A DNA stretch of 46,966 bases. Source: Arthrobacter sp. AL12 (GTDB taxonomy: Bacteria; Actinomycetota; Actinomycetes; Actinomycetales; Micrococcaceae). Location: the NCBI RefSeq assembly GCF_029960645.1, contig NZ_JASBQY010000007.1, positions 1-46,966 on the forward strand, in the 5' to 3' direction. Below are positions 10,979-20,237 of this stretch, piece by piece. Position numbers and translations under genes: made by a program. The notes beneath the pieces are model-generated. The model made no database searches, was not told the DNA's origin, and saw nothing but the letters and a program-made list of their open reading frames with translations. Every line of letters starts with the position of its first letter. Position 1 is the first letter of the stretch.

Positions 10979-11506
10979 CTAGTCGCCCTTGCCCTTGCCC
11001 TTGCCCTTGCCCTTGTCGTCCGGTGGCGCGGGCGCAACGGCGGGCGGGGGAGCCGCCGCTGCTGCTGCCGCTGCCGCCGCGGCGGCGTCGGCCTGGGCGG
11101 CGGCCGCGGCCTGCGATGCCGCTTCCTGTTCGGCGGCAATCCGGGCCGCGTCGGCCTGACGGGCGTTGAGGTCCACCCGGACGGCATCGACGGACTTCCG
11201 GATGCTCTGGTGCCGTACAAAGGAAACCTCGCCACGGCCGGCCGCTTCGTCCAGCTTCAGTACGAGCTCGTCGAGGTGTTTCAGCGACGCGGCGGGGTCA
11301 TCCGCGGCGGCGGCCTCTGTCACGGCAAGGACCTGGGATTGAAGTTCCTGGGCGGCAGCGCCGTCCAGCTCCGGCGTCGCGGCGCAGCCGGCCAGGGCGC
11401 CGGTGAGCAGCGCCGTGCCGAGGAGCCAACCCGCGAGGAACGGACGGGTGCGGCGCGGACGGAATGGGGACCGGGCACTCAGGGCCGGCCGGGCAATCAA
11501 GTTCAT
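10979..11506 (-). CDS. Lipoprotein with poly-Ala and KG-repeat tail
   Basis: A 175-residue lipoprotein precursor. After a basic start and a hydrophobic core, the lipobox LAGC ends at Cys41. A helical region follows (about 50-125, with HLDELVLKLDEAAGRGEVSF and SVDAVRVDLNARQ), then a run of alanines, a Pro-rich stretch and a tail of five KG or GK units encoded by a six-base tandem repeat. The helical part resembles what actinobacterial annotation calls mucin-associated surface protein, a name without known function. Its ATG overlaps the TGA of the kinase gene (ATGA), so the two are translationally coupled. A role as the kinase's extracellular partner is inference. Confidence 0.75.
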   Translation of the reverse strand: MNLIARPALSARSPFRPRRTRPFLAGWLLGTALLTGALAGCAATPELDGAAAQELQSQVLAVTEAAAADDPAASLKHLDELVLKLDEAAGRGEVSFVRHQSIRKSVDAVRVDLNARQADAARIAAEQEAASQAAAAAQADAAAAAAAAAAAAPPPAVAPAPPDDKGKGKGKGKGD

Positions 11507-12789
11507 GGCTCCACACTCTTCTGCAGCTCTTGCAGGTGCTGCCCCAGGTCCCCGGTCACGGCCGGATAGGGGACGACGGCGGGTGGAACAGGCGCTGCCA
11601 GGGCGACGGCAGCCGTGATGGCACCTGTCACGAGCGCCAGGAGCGCGAGGGACAGCAGGATCTGGGTGCGGCGGCCGGCCAGCCGGAGGCGCGAGGCGGT
11701 CCGGGACAGCCAGGAACCGCGGTCTGCCCGCGGTGTGGTAACCGCGTCCGGGTCCAGCCGGTACCCGGCCCGGGCGCCGGTGCTGGCGCTGCCGCCGGTC
11801 GCCGCAGCCGGGTCACCAATGGGCATGGCGAGCGTCCCCGGGTTGGCGCCTGGTCCGGGCGGGGACAGCAGCGGGGGGCGGGGCGGCGGGGCCGGCAGCA
11901 CGCGGGTGCGTTCTTCGGCGAGGAGCCCGGGGAGGGACTCGGGCGAGACCAGGGCATGTCGCAGCGCCATTTCGAGGTCCGCTGCGGGCGGACGTTCCAG
12001 GGGATCCAGTGCAGTCATGGCCCGGATCAGTTTGGCCCATTCGGCGGGTACGGAATCGGGGACGGCCGGGGCCCGGTGCAGTCTCGCGACAGCCGATTCC
12101 ACGGCACTGCCGGGGAATTCGAGCTCGCCCTTGATGCATTCAAGCAGGACCAGCCCCAGGGAGTAAATGTCACTTGCCGGACCAAGCTCCGCGCCGCGGG
12201 ACTGTTCCGGACTCAAGTACGCGGCGGTCCCCACCATGGTGCCGGTGGCGGTCAGCCGGGTCCCGTCCACCAGGCGGGCTATCCCGAAGTCGGTGAGCTT
12301 CGGCCGGAGGGGCTCTCCGGGGCGGACCGGAACGAGCAGGATGTTTGCCGGCTTGATGTCCCGGTGGACGATGCCGAGCGAATGCACGTAGGCCAGGGCG
12401 TCCGACACGCCGGCTCCGATGACCGCGATATCGGCCAGCGGCAACGGGCTGTGCCGGATCCGGGCCCGGAGGTCCTGCCCGTCCACCAGTTCCATGGTCA
12501 GGAACGGCCGGGGTTCATCCGGGATGCGGGTGTCCGTGCCGGCGTCGAAGAGTGTCACCAGGCTCGGATGGTTCAGGGTCGCCAGGAGCAAAATTTCGGC
12601 TTCCTGACGCCTGAGTTCGTCAGGATCGGCGGATTGCGGGGCAAAGAGCTTGAGGGCCACGTCGCGGCCGAGGTTCACGTCCCTGGCACTGTAGACGGAT
12701 GCCATTCCGCCCCGGCCGATCACTTCCCCGAGCTGGTAGCGGCCGCTCAAGAGCCCTGCCGTGGTGCTTTTGGGCGAAGTACTCTCCAC
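11503..12789 (-). CDS. PknB-type membrane serine/threonine protein kinase
   Basis: A 428-residue kinase with an intact Hanks catalytic domain (about 18-280). The Gly-rich loop is IGRGGMAS, the ATP lysine Lys47, the partner Glu63, the catalytic loop HRDIKPAN at 142-149, DFG at 167-169 and the activation-loop end GTAAYLSPEQ. A Pro/Ala-rich linker leads to one membrane helix (about 365-390). The outside tail is only about 30 residues and ends LQELQKSVEP; there are no PASTA domains. I chose the GTG at 12789, with AAGGA about 11 bases upstream; the frame stays open to 12966 but that part is basic repeat-derived sequence. It is coupled to the lipoprotein gene. Confidence 0.9.
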   Translation of the reverse strand: MESTSPKSTTAGLLSGRYQLGEVIGRGGMASVYSARDVNLGRDVALKLFAPQSADPDELRRQEAEILLLATLNHPSLVTLFDAGTDTRIPDEPRPFLTMELVDGQDLRARIRHSPLPLADIAVIGAGVSDALAYVHSLGIVHRDIKPANILLVPVRPGEPLRPKLTDFGIARLVDGTRLTATGTMVGTAAYLSPEQSRGAELGPASDIYSLGLVLLECIKGELEFPGSAVESAVARLHRAPAVPDSVPAEWAKLIRAMTALDPLERPPAADLEMALRHALVSPESLPGLLAEERTRVLPAPPPRPPLLSPPGPGANPGTLAMPIGDPAAATGGSASTGARAGYRLDPDAVTTPRADRGSWLSRTASRLRLAGRRTQILLSLALLALVTGAITAAVALAAPVPPAVVPYPAVTGDLGQHLQELQKSVEP

Positions 12790-12908
12790 GCTGTCCCCGT
12801 TCCTTCCCCCTGTGCGCCACTGCGGCGCCCCTGAAGAATGATACCGGGATGGGTATCGGCTCCTCGCACTGCGGCCGTGGACCGACGGCCGCAGTGCGGT
12901 GGACTGGC

Positions 12909-13058
12909 GCATCCTGCGAGGCCGTTGAGTCCCCCAGCGGACCCAACGACGGATGCCTTTTCGCATCCTGCGAGGCCGTTGAGTCCCCCAGCGGACCCAA
13001 CGACGGGATGCCTGCCGGAGCCTTCGACGCCGTTGGGTCCCCCAGCGGACCCAACGAC
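12909..13058. repeat. 54-bp tandem repeat, each unit with a hairpin
   Basis: Three units with an exact 54-bp period; the shared word GCCGTTG starts at 12921, 12975 and 13029. Each unit holds arms CGTTGRGTCC and GGACCCAACG around CCCAGC; the third unit pairs perfectly over 10 bp and the first two carry one non-Watson-Crick pair. Units 1 and 2 are almost identical and are joined by a second small hairpin, GGATGC/GCATCC (12951-12968). The array lies 120-270 bases upstream of the kinase start, in its likely leader or promoter. Confidence 0.85.
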
Positions 13059-13102
13059 CTCACTCCGGCCTCAACAGACCTCAGCGGAAGCGGGAGCGGC
13101 CC

Positions 13103-13258
13103 CTAGGGCGGGCGCTCCTGGTGGTGCGCCCGGCGTTCGGCAGGGCGGGCCTGGGCAGCGTGCAGCGCTGCGGGCGCTGAATACGTCCGTTCCTTAGAGG
13201 GGGAACCGAGAGGGCAAAGCGGGGCGCCGGAATACCGGCAGCGGACGGTGCCGTCCAT
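13103..13258 (-). CDS. Possible small cysteine-containing protein
   Basis: A 51-residue frame starting MDGTVRCRYSGAPLCPLGS and ending in a basic His/Arg/Ala-rich tail. The ATG at 13258 has an excellent AGGAG seven bases upstream, the main reason to list it. Two cysteines eight apart near the start could form half of a metal knuckle, but there is no second pair. It lies between the Pro-rich protein gene and the 54-bp repeat, on their strand. No family is recognised, and it may be a chance frame in GC-rich DNA. Confidence 0.35.
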   Translation of the reverse strand: MDGTVRCRYSGAPLCPLGSPSKERTYSAPAALHAAQARPAERRAHHQERPP

Positions 13259-13338
13259 TGGGGATCTCCTGAATGACTGTTGGCGGGCGCCCAAGGCAGC
13301 CCAATTGGCCGTGCTCTGAGGAGGGCAGAGACGGCTAA

Positions 13339-14688
13339 CTAGTCAGGAGATGAACCGGGGTCAGCGGCGACGGCTGAGTGCACGTGCTGCAGCGGACCAC
13401 GGATTGGGTCAGCGCCGGCTGTGGGAATGACCAGGTACGGGCTGGGAAGCCAAGCGGCCCCACCAGCGGGTCCACCACCTGCGGAGGCGGTATTTCCGGA
13501 GCCGGAGCCGGGCGCCGCGGGCAGGGCATCGGGAGCGGGCAAACCTGTCCCGTTAGGCCAGGGTGTAGGGCTGTCTTTGCCGGCAGGTGCTGGCGGCACA
13601 GTGCCTTCCGGGGTGGCGCCAGCCGGGGGAGCGCTACCCGTCTGCTGTCCGTCCGCTTTCGGCCGGACAGCGGTGTCCAGGGCAGGGAGGTACACAGGAG
13701 TTCCGAAGACCTCGATGGCGGGTGCGGGTGCGGGTTCCTGTAGTGCGGCCAGGCCATCCTCGGTGACGTTGCAGTCTGCCGGGACGTCGGATGCTGGGGC
13801 GGGGACCGGGTCAGATGGAACGGGAACCTGCGCCGGCGCCAGCGCGACCTGGAGAGTCAGGTCCGGAACCGTCGGTTCGGTCGGTGGAACCGCGTCCGTG
13901 ATCGTGGGTCCTGTCGGCAGCGGGTCCGTTGTCGCCGGGTCGGCTGGTGCCGGAGCGGTAGGCGAGGGAGTGGGTGCCGTTGTCGTGGGCGACGGATCAG
14001 GGGTCGGCGGGGTTGGGGTTGTGACCACCGGAAGTGTTAGCTCGGGGCCGACGGGGGGCGCAGTTGGGTCCGGCGCGGGCGCCGGATACGTCACGGCCGG
14101 GTCCGGAGCCGGCGAAGGTGTCGGGCCGGAACCCGTCGGTGTGGGGGTCGGTGTGGGGTCGGTGACCGGCTCAGTCACCGGTTCGGGTGCCGGCGGGGTC
14201 GTCGGCGGAGCGGTAGGTTCAGGGGCGGGTGCCGGCGTCGTCGTCGGCGGAGCGGTGGGCTCGGGGACGGGTGTCGGCGGGGTCGTCGGCGGAGCGGTAG
14301 GTTCAGGGGCGGGTGCCGGAGCGGTTGAAGTGGGGAGGATCGACGCTGCCGGGTCAGTGGGGTCCGGCGCCGGCTCCCCGGTGAGTGCCGGGGCCGGAAC
14401 AGTTGCCCACGGCGTTTCCCCGGATGTGAGGCCGGCTGCCACGGTGGCCTCGACAGTCGCTGAGGCTGAGGCTGGGGGCGCAGAAAGCGTCAGTGCGGGG
14501 ACGGCTGCGGTGGGGGTGATTGCTCCGGCGACAGTGACGTCGGAGGTGGGGGTCGGGGCGGGAGTAGCGTCCGCGCTGGCAGCCGTCGCAGACACCGCGA
14601 GCCAGGCGAGTCCGGCGGCGCCGCCAAGGATGACCCGCCGGAGCGCACGGCGCGGGCGTAGCGGGACTGATGCTGGGTCCACGCGCAC
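13339..14688 (-). CDS. Secreted Pro/Thr/Ala-rich low-complexity protein
   Basis: A 449-residue protein with an N-terminal signal peptide (RRALRRVILGG, a hydrophobic core, then SATAASADA). A long disordered region follows, dominated by P, T, A and E, including three copies of a 14-residue unit around PEPTAPPTT. A more ordered patch near the middle-to-end contains one cysteine (PADCNVTEDGLAALQEP) and VFGTPVYLPALDTAVRP; the C-terminus has WLPSPYLVIPTAGADP. There is no LPXTG or membrane anchor, so it is probably released or wall-associated. I use the GTG at 14688, with GTG 14682 as the alternative; the ribosome site is unclear. The opposite strand is also open, but only this strand gives a signal peptide. 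Confidence 0.7.
   Translation of the reverse strand: MRVDPASVPLRPRRALRRVILGGAAGLAWLAVSATAASADATPAPTPTSDVTVAGAITPTAAVPALTLSAPPASASATVEATVAAGLTSGETPWATVPAPALTGEPAPDPTDPAASILPTSTAPAPAPEPTAPPTTPPTPVPEPTAPPTTTPAPAPEPTAPPTTPPAPEPVTEPVTDPTPTPTPTGSGPTPSPAPDPAVTYPAPAPDPTAPPVGPELTLPVVTTPTPPTPDPSPTTTAPTPSPTAPAPADPATTDPLPTGPTITDAVPPTEPTVPDLTLQVALAPAQVPVPSDPVPAPASDVPADCNVTEDGLAALQEPAPAPAIEVFGTPVYLPALDTAVRPKADGQQTGSAPPAGATPEGTVPPAPAGKDSPTPWPNGTGLPAPDALPAAPGSGSGNTASAGGGPAGGAAWLPSPYLVIPTAGADPIRGPLQHVHSAVAADPGSSPD
14192..14317. repeat. 42-bp tandem repeat inside the Pro/Thr-rich gene
   Basis: The word GTCGTCGGCGGAGCGGT recurs at 14198, 14240 and 14282, an exact 42-bp period. It encodes 14-residue units around PEPTAPPTT. 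An in-frame repeat of this kind can change copy number without shifting the frame. Confidence 0.75.
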
Positions 14689-14795
14689 ACCCCATTTCCC
14701 CGAAGCTCGACGGTTCCCTATAGGGTAAGTCCGCGCGCGGGGCGAGTCCAGAGCCCAAAGTAACCTTGGGCGGTTTTGCTGGCCGGAAAGGCCCG

Positions 14796-15866
14796 TCACC
14801 GCGCATCGTTCGGGTAGCTGATACCCAGTTGGGCGCGCACCCCGTCGAACAGCCGCATGGTGTTCAGGGAGTCCTCAAGCGGCATCACGGGGCTCTCGGT
14901 GAGCCGGTGCTGGATGCACCGGGTGACCTCGCGCAGCTCGTAGCAGTAGCCCCGGCCGACGACGTCGAAGGACTCCCTGCGGGTCTCATCGAAGCCGACC
15001 CGTACCTGCAGCTCCTTGGGATTGTTGATCGATCCGATGGCCTGCAGGAAGCCCTGGCTGCCGGCCACGGTCGCCGTGCGGGGGCCGTGTGCCAGCAGGG
15101 AGGAGGTCAGTTGCGCCTGGGCGCCGTGGTGGTAGCCGAGGGTCAGCGCGTTCTGGGCGTCCACGCCGTCGTCGTTCAGCCAGCCGGTGGCGCTGACGGT
15201 CTGCGGGAAGCCCAGGGTGCCCAGGGCCCAGAGCAGCGGGTACACCGTGATATCCAGCAGCGCGCCGCCGCCATCCTTCGGGGCCCACAGGCGCGAGGTA
15301 GGCGAATACGGCGCCGGGAAGCCCAGATCGGCTCCCACCCACTTGACCTCGCCGATCTCGCCGGAAGCGGCGATCTCGAAGGCCCGCTGCATGCTCGGCA
15401 GGAAGCGGCTCCACATCGCCTCCATCAGGAACAGACCCTTGGCCCGCGCCAGCGAGACCAGTTCGGCGGCCTCCCGCGCGTTGACGGTGAGCGACTTCTC
15501 GCACAGCACGTGCTTGCCGGCGTTCAAGGCCGCCAGCGCGATTTTGTGGTGGTGGGCGTGCGGCGTGGCGACGTACACGACGTCGACGTCGTCATTGGCG
15601 AGTAGCCGTTCATAGCCGGTCTGCCCGTTAAGGTCACCGTACTTCCGGGCGAAGCCGAAATCCGCGGCGAAGGCATCCGCTGCCGCCTGGGTGCGCGAAC
15701 TGACCGCGTAGAGCTCGGCGTCGGGGAGGAGTTCCAGATCGCGGGTGACGGACGCCGCGATGCCTCCCGTGGCGATGACGCCCCAGCGCAGCCTGGCACC
15801 GGTCGCTGTGCGGGGATCGGGGTCCGGCTGGCTGAACAGCCAGGGTGTGGCGATGTGGGCGGTCAT
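14796..15866 (-). CDS. Gfo/Idh/MocA family oxidoreductase
   Basis: A 356-residue NAD(P)-dependent dehydrogenase. The Rossmann part carries WGVIATGGIAASV (residues 28-40). The family's nucleotide and catalytic motif AGKHVLCEKSLTVN supplies the EK pair. The C-terminal alpha/beta domain includes GGGALLDITVYPLLWALGTLG, with the conserved D-x-x-x-Y pattern seen in trans-dihydrodiol and sugar dehydrogenase members. The substrate is probably a sugar or cyclitol derivative. It lies on the same strand as the sugar transporter, 171 bp past chvE and after a terminator, so co-function is plausible but co-transcription is not shown. Confidence 0.92.
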   Translation of the reverse strand: MTAHIATPWLFSQPDPDPRTATGARLRWGVIATGGIAASVTRDLELLPDAELYAVSSRTQAAADAFAADFGFARKYGDLNGQTGYERLLANDDVDVVYVATPHAHHHKIALAALNAGKHVLCEKSLTVNAREAAELVSLARAKGLFLMEAMWSRFLPSMQRAFEIAASGEIGEVKWVGADLGFPAPYSPTSRLWAPKDGGGALLDITVYPLLWALGTLGFPQTVSATGWLNDDGVDAQNALTLGYHHGAQAQLTSSLLAHGPRTATVAGSQGFLQAIGSINNPKELQVRVGFDETRRESFDVVGRGYCYELREVTRCIQHRLTESPVMPLEDSLNTMRLFDGVRAQLGISYPNDAR

Positions 15867-15981
15867 GCAGTCATCCTCTCACCCGGGCGGGGGAGGTCCC
15901 GCGTTGTGCACGCCGGTGCGGACCGCCATCCGGAGCTATGGATCCGCTGTGAAGGGCTGCGCGGGAAGGCCGGGCAGCACA

Positions 15982-16016
15982 AAGCCCCGGTCCGCCAGGA
16001 GGCGGATCCGGGGCTT
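15982..16016 (-). terminator. Terminator of the mmsA-mmsB-chvE operon
   Basis: Left arm 15982-15996 pairs with 16001-16016 over 15 bp with one bulged T (16007) and a four-base AGGA loop. It starts 22 bases past the chvE stop on the minus strand. The T-run is poor (TTTGTG). Confidence 0.75.
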
Positions 16017-16037
16017 CGTGGTGGTGCGGTGAACGAA

Positions 16038-17150
16038 CTACTTGGTCAGCGGTCCGAGTACCGGATCATTGACGTAGGCAGTCTTGACGTTCGCCTGGGT
16101 CACGATGACCGGCTCCAGCAGGTACGCCGGAACAACCTTGACCGTGTTGTTGTAGGACTTGTCATCGTTGATCTCAGGCGTCTTGCCGGCCTGGAGGTCC
16201 TTGACCATGGTGATGGCATGCTCCACGAGCTTGCTGGTGTCCTTGTTGATGGTGGAGTACTGCTCCCCGGCCATGATGGACTTCACGGACTCAACTTCGG
16301 AGTCCTGGCCGGTGACGACCGGAATCGGCTTGCCGGCGGCCTTCACCGAGGTGATGATCGCGCGGGCCAGGGTGTCGTTCGGGGACAGCACACCGTCGAG
16401 GGGTGCAGTGCTGTACGTACCGGCGAGCAGGGTGTCCATGCGGCGCTGGGCGTTCTCTGCCTTCCAGCCCTGGGTGACGGCCTGCTCAAAGGTCGTCTGG
16501 CCGGACAGCACCTTGAGGGTGCCGTCGTCGATCTTCGGCTTCAGCACGCTCATGGCGCCGTCGAAGAAGACCTTCGCGTTGGCGTCATCCGGGGAACCGG
16601 CGAAGAGCTCGATGTTGTACGGGCCGGACGGCTTCTTGGCCTTCATGCCCTCCAGCAGCGCCTGGCCCTGGAGTTCACCGACCTTGAAGTTGTCGTAGGC
16701 GACGTAGTAGTCCACGTTGGCGGTGTTCAGGAGCAGCCGGTCATACGCGATGATCGTGGCGCCGGATTCCTTGGCCTGCTGCAGCTGGGTGCCCAGCTGC
16801 GCGCCGTCGATGGCACCGACGATGATGACCTTGGCGCCCTTGGTGATCATGGCGCTGATCTGGTTCTGCTGTTCGGATACGCCGCCGTTGGCGAACTGCA
16901 CGTCCGGCTTGAAACCGGCGTTCTTGAGGCCGTCGTTGAACAGCGTCTCAGCGAGGACCCAGTTTTCGCTGGTCTTCTGGGGGAGCGCGACGCCGATCAT
17001 GGAGTCTTTGGGGAACGCTTCGCCGCCGGTGGTGGAGCTTCCGGTGGTGCCGGTGTCGCTGCGGCCGCAGGCTGTCAGCGCCAGTGCCGCAATAGCAGCG
17101 ATTGCTGCTGCCTTTCCTGCTTTACCAATCATTCGCATTGCTTGGTTCAC
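16038..17150 (-). CDS. chvE: Multiple-monosaccharide ABC transporter substrate-binding lipoprotein
   Basis: A 370-residue periplasmic-binding-fold lipoprotein: signal peptide with lipobox LTAC ending at Cys28, then a mature type I sugar-binding domain starting IGVALPQKTSENW. The blocks AYDRLLLNTANVDYYVAYDN, GSPDDANAK and VVTGQDSEVESVKSI are those of the ChvE/xylose-binding group that serves the MmsAB (GguAB) transporter. In relatives it binds several pyranoses such as xylose, galactose and arabinose. The start is a GTG with AAGAAA in front. It is last in the operon, 65 bp after mmsB, whereas in Agrobacterium chvE comes first. Confidence 0.93.
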   Translation of the reverse strand: MNQAMRMIGKAGKAAAIAAIAALALTACGRSDTGTTGSSTTGGEAFPKDSMIGVALPQKTSENWVLAETLFNDGLKNAGFKPDVQFANGGVSEQQNQISAMITKGAKVIIVGAIDGAQLGTQLQQAKESGATIIAYDRLLLNTANVDYYVAYDNFKVGELQGQALLEGMKAKKPSGPYNIELFAGSPDDANAKVFFDGAMSVLKPKIDDGTLKVLSGQTTFEQAVTQGWKAENAQRRMDTLLAGTYSTAPLDGVLSPNDTLARAIITSVKAAGKPIPVVTGQDSEVESVKSIMAGEQYSTINKDTSKLVEHAITMVKDLQAGKTPEINDDKSYNNTVKVVPAYLLEPVIVTQANVKTAYVNDPVLGPLTK

Positions 17151-17215
17151 TTTCTTTAGATGGTGTGCGGAGAATCGTGTTGGAACGGATCAGGGGTAAC
17201 GGAGCAGGGGGCGAA

Positions 17216-18484
17216 CTAGGCGCCCTCGCGGATGACCTCTTTGGTGGAGGTGGTTTCGTCGGCCTTCAGCTCGCTGCTGCGGCCGAAATTCTTGAACATC
17301 AGACCGATGATGGATTTCTTGCCCTGGGACTTGTTGTAGACGTCGAACGCGACGGCGATCAGGAGCACGAGGCCCTTGATGATCTGGGTCAGGTCGGCGC
17401 CGACGCCGAGGAGCTGCAGGCCGTTGTTCAGCACGGCCATGACCAGGCCACCGACAATCGAGCCGATCACGGTGCCGACGCCGCCGGTCACCGCGGCGCC
17501 GCCGATGAACACGGCGGCGATGGCATCCAGTTCCCAGCCGACGCCGTCGAACGGGCCCGAGGCGGTGGAACGGCCGACGAAGATCATGCCGGCGAGGCCG
17601 GCGAGGAGGGACATGTTCATCATGACCAGGAAGTTGACCTTCTTGGACTGGACGCCGGAGAGCTCGGCGGCGTGCCGGTTCCCGCCGACGGCGTAGATGT
17701 GGCGGCCGATGACGGTCTTGGAGGAGACGAAGCCGTAGATGATCACGAGGGCTGCCAGGATCAGGCCCGGAACCGGGAAGGACGTGCCCGGGCGGCCGGT
17801 GGCGAAGAGGTACGTCGCGTAGAGGATGGCGCCGCAGATCAGGACCAGTTTAGTGATGCTGACCCAGGCTTCGGGCACCTCGGCGCCGAGGGCCTTGGCG
17901 TTGCGGCGGGAGCGGATTTCGCTGAAGATCACGAAGCCGACGCCGAGCAGGCCCAGCAGCAGGGTGAGGTTGTTGTAGCCGATGTTCGGCCCGACCTCGG
18001 GCAGGTAGCCGGAGCCGATTTTCTGGAAGTCGGTGGGCACCGGGATGGTGTTGGACTTGCCGACGTACTGGTTGGCGCCGCGGAAGATGAGCATGCCGGA
18101 GAGCGTGACAATGAACGCCGGGATGCCGACGTAGGCTACCCAGAATCCCTGCCAGGCGCCGATCAGCACGCCCAGCCCCAGGCCCATCAGGATGCCCAGG
18201 TACCAGGGGATGCCCCAGTCACGGATGAAGAGGGCCACGCAGACGCCCACGAACGCCGCAACCGAGCCGACGGAGAGGTCGATGTGGCCGGCAATGATCA
18301 CCAGGACCATGCCGATGGCGAGGATCAGGATGTAGGAGTTGCCGTTGAAGAGGTTGATGACGTTGCCCGGGGTGAGCGTGCGGCCATCGGTTGCAATCTG
18401 GAAGAAGATGATCAGGGCCACCAGGGCGAAGATCATGCCGAATTGGCGGGTGTTGCCGCCAAAGAGCTTCTTGAGCGCGTTCAT
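17216..18484 (-). CDS. mmsB: Multiple-monosaccharide ABC transporter permease
   Basis: A 422-residue permease of the BPD_transp_2 (RbsC/XylH-like) family with about ten membrane helices. Characteristic stretches are MVLVIIAGHIDLSVGSVAAF, GIPAFIVTLSGMLIFRG, IYAVGGNRHAAELSGV and AVFIGGAAVTGGVGTV. The long form, with an insertion in the middle (about 150-220), is the GguB/MmsB subtype. It pairs with MmsA to import monosaccharides. The ATG at 18484 has AAGGA eight bases upstream. It follows mmsA by 66 bp. Confidence 0.94.
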   Translation of the reverse strand: MNALKKLFGGNTRQFGMIFALVALIIFFQIATDGRTLTPGNVINLFNGNSYILILAIGMVLVIIAGHIDLSVGSVAAFVGVCVALFIRDWGIPWYLGILMGLGLGVLIGAWQGFWVAYVGIPAFIVTLSGMLIFRGANQYVGKSNTIPVPTDFQKIGSGYLPEVGPNIGYNNLTLLLGLLGVGFVIFSEIRSRRNAKALGAEVPEAWVSITKLVLICGAILYATYLFATGRPGTSFPVPGLILAALVIIYGFVSSKTVIGRHIYAVGGNRHAAELSGVQSKKVNFLVMMNMSLLAGLAGMIFVGRSTASGPFDGVGWELDAIAAVFIGGAAVTGGVGTVIGSIVGGLVMAVLNNGLQLLGVGADLTQIIKGLVLLIAVAFDVYNKSQGKKSIIGLMFKNFGRSSELKADETTSTKEVIREGA

Positions 18485-18550
18485 TGTTTCAGTCCTTGTT
18501 TCCGGAGTGGACGGAGTGTTCTGAGTCTTCGTTGCAGGTGGCCACGGCGG

Positions 18551-20107
<1,557 letters not shown>

Positions 20108-20176
20108 CTGCCCTTACGCCTCCAATGCATGACTTCGTTGTCCGCCCCTGCAAACCGCAGGGTCGTCTGATGGAAA

Positions 20177-20217
20177 AGTAAACTGGATCACGGCCTTGTC
20201 GTCAAGTCTTTAACGCA
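20177..20217 (-). promoter_or_regulatory. mmsA promoter with candidate ROK operator
   Basis: On the minus strand TTGACG (20205-20200), a 17-base spacer and TTTACT (20182-20177) form a plausible sigma-70-type promoter. The -35 box lies inside a 23-base word (20195-20217; minus strand TGCGTTAA-n3-CTTGACnACAAG) that matches 19 of 23 positions with the site upstream of the ROK gene (21454-21476). CTTG/CAAG halves give it partial symmetry. Confidence 0.6.
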
Positions 20218-20237
20218 ACGGCACGATAACGAAAAGC

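Noticed and set aside
12909..13058. CRISPR-like reading of the 54-bp array
   Set aside because: The segments between hairpins are similar rather than unique, there are only three units, and no cas genes are in the window.
12620..13063. Minus-strand protein with SLGPLGDSTAS repeats
   Set aside because: It overlaps the start of the kinase gene in another frame and has no ribosome site; the repeat is better explained by DNA hairpins.
13421..14728. Plus-strand Gly/Val/Ser-rich frame opposite the Pro/Thr-rich gene
   Set aside because: Only the minus strand gives a signal peptide and a plausible start; the plus frame is its low-complexity mirror.
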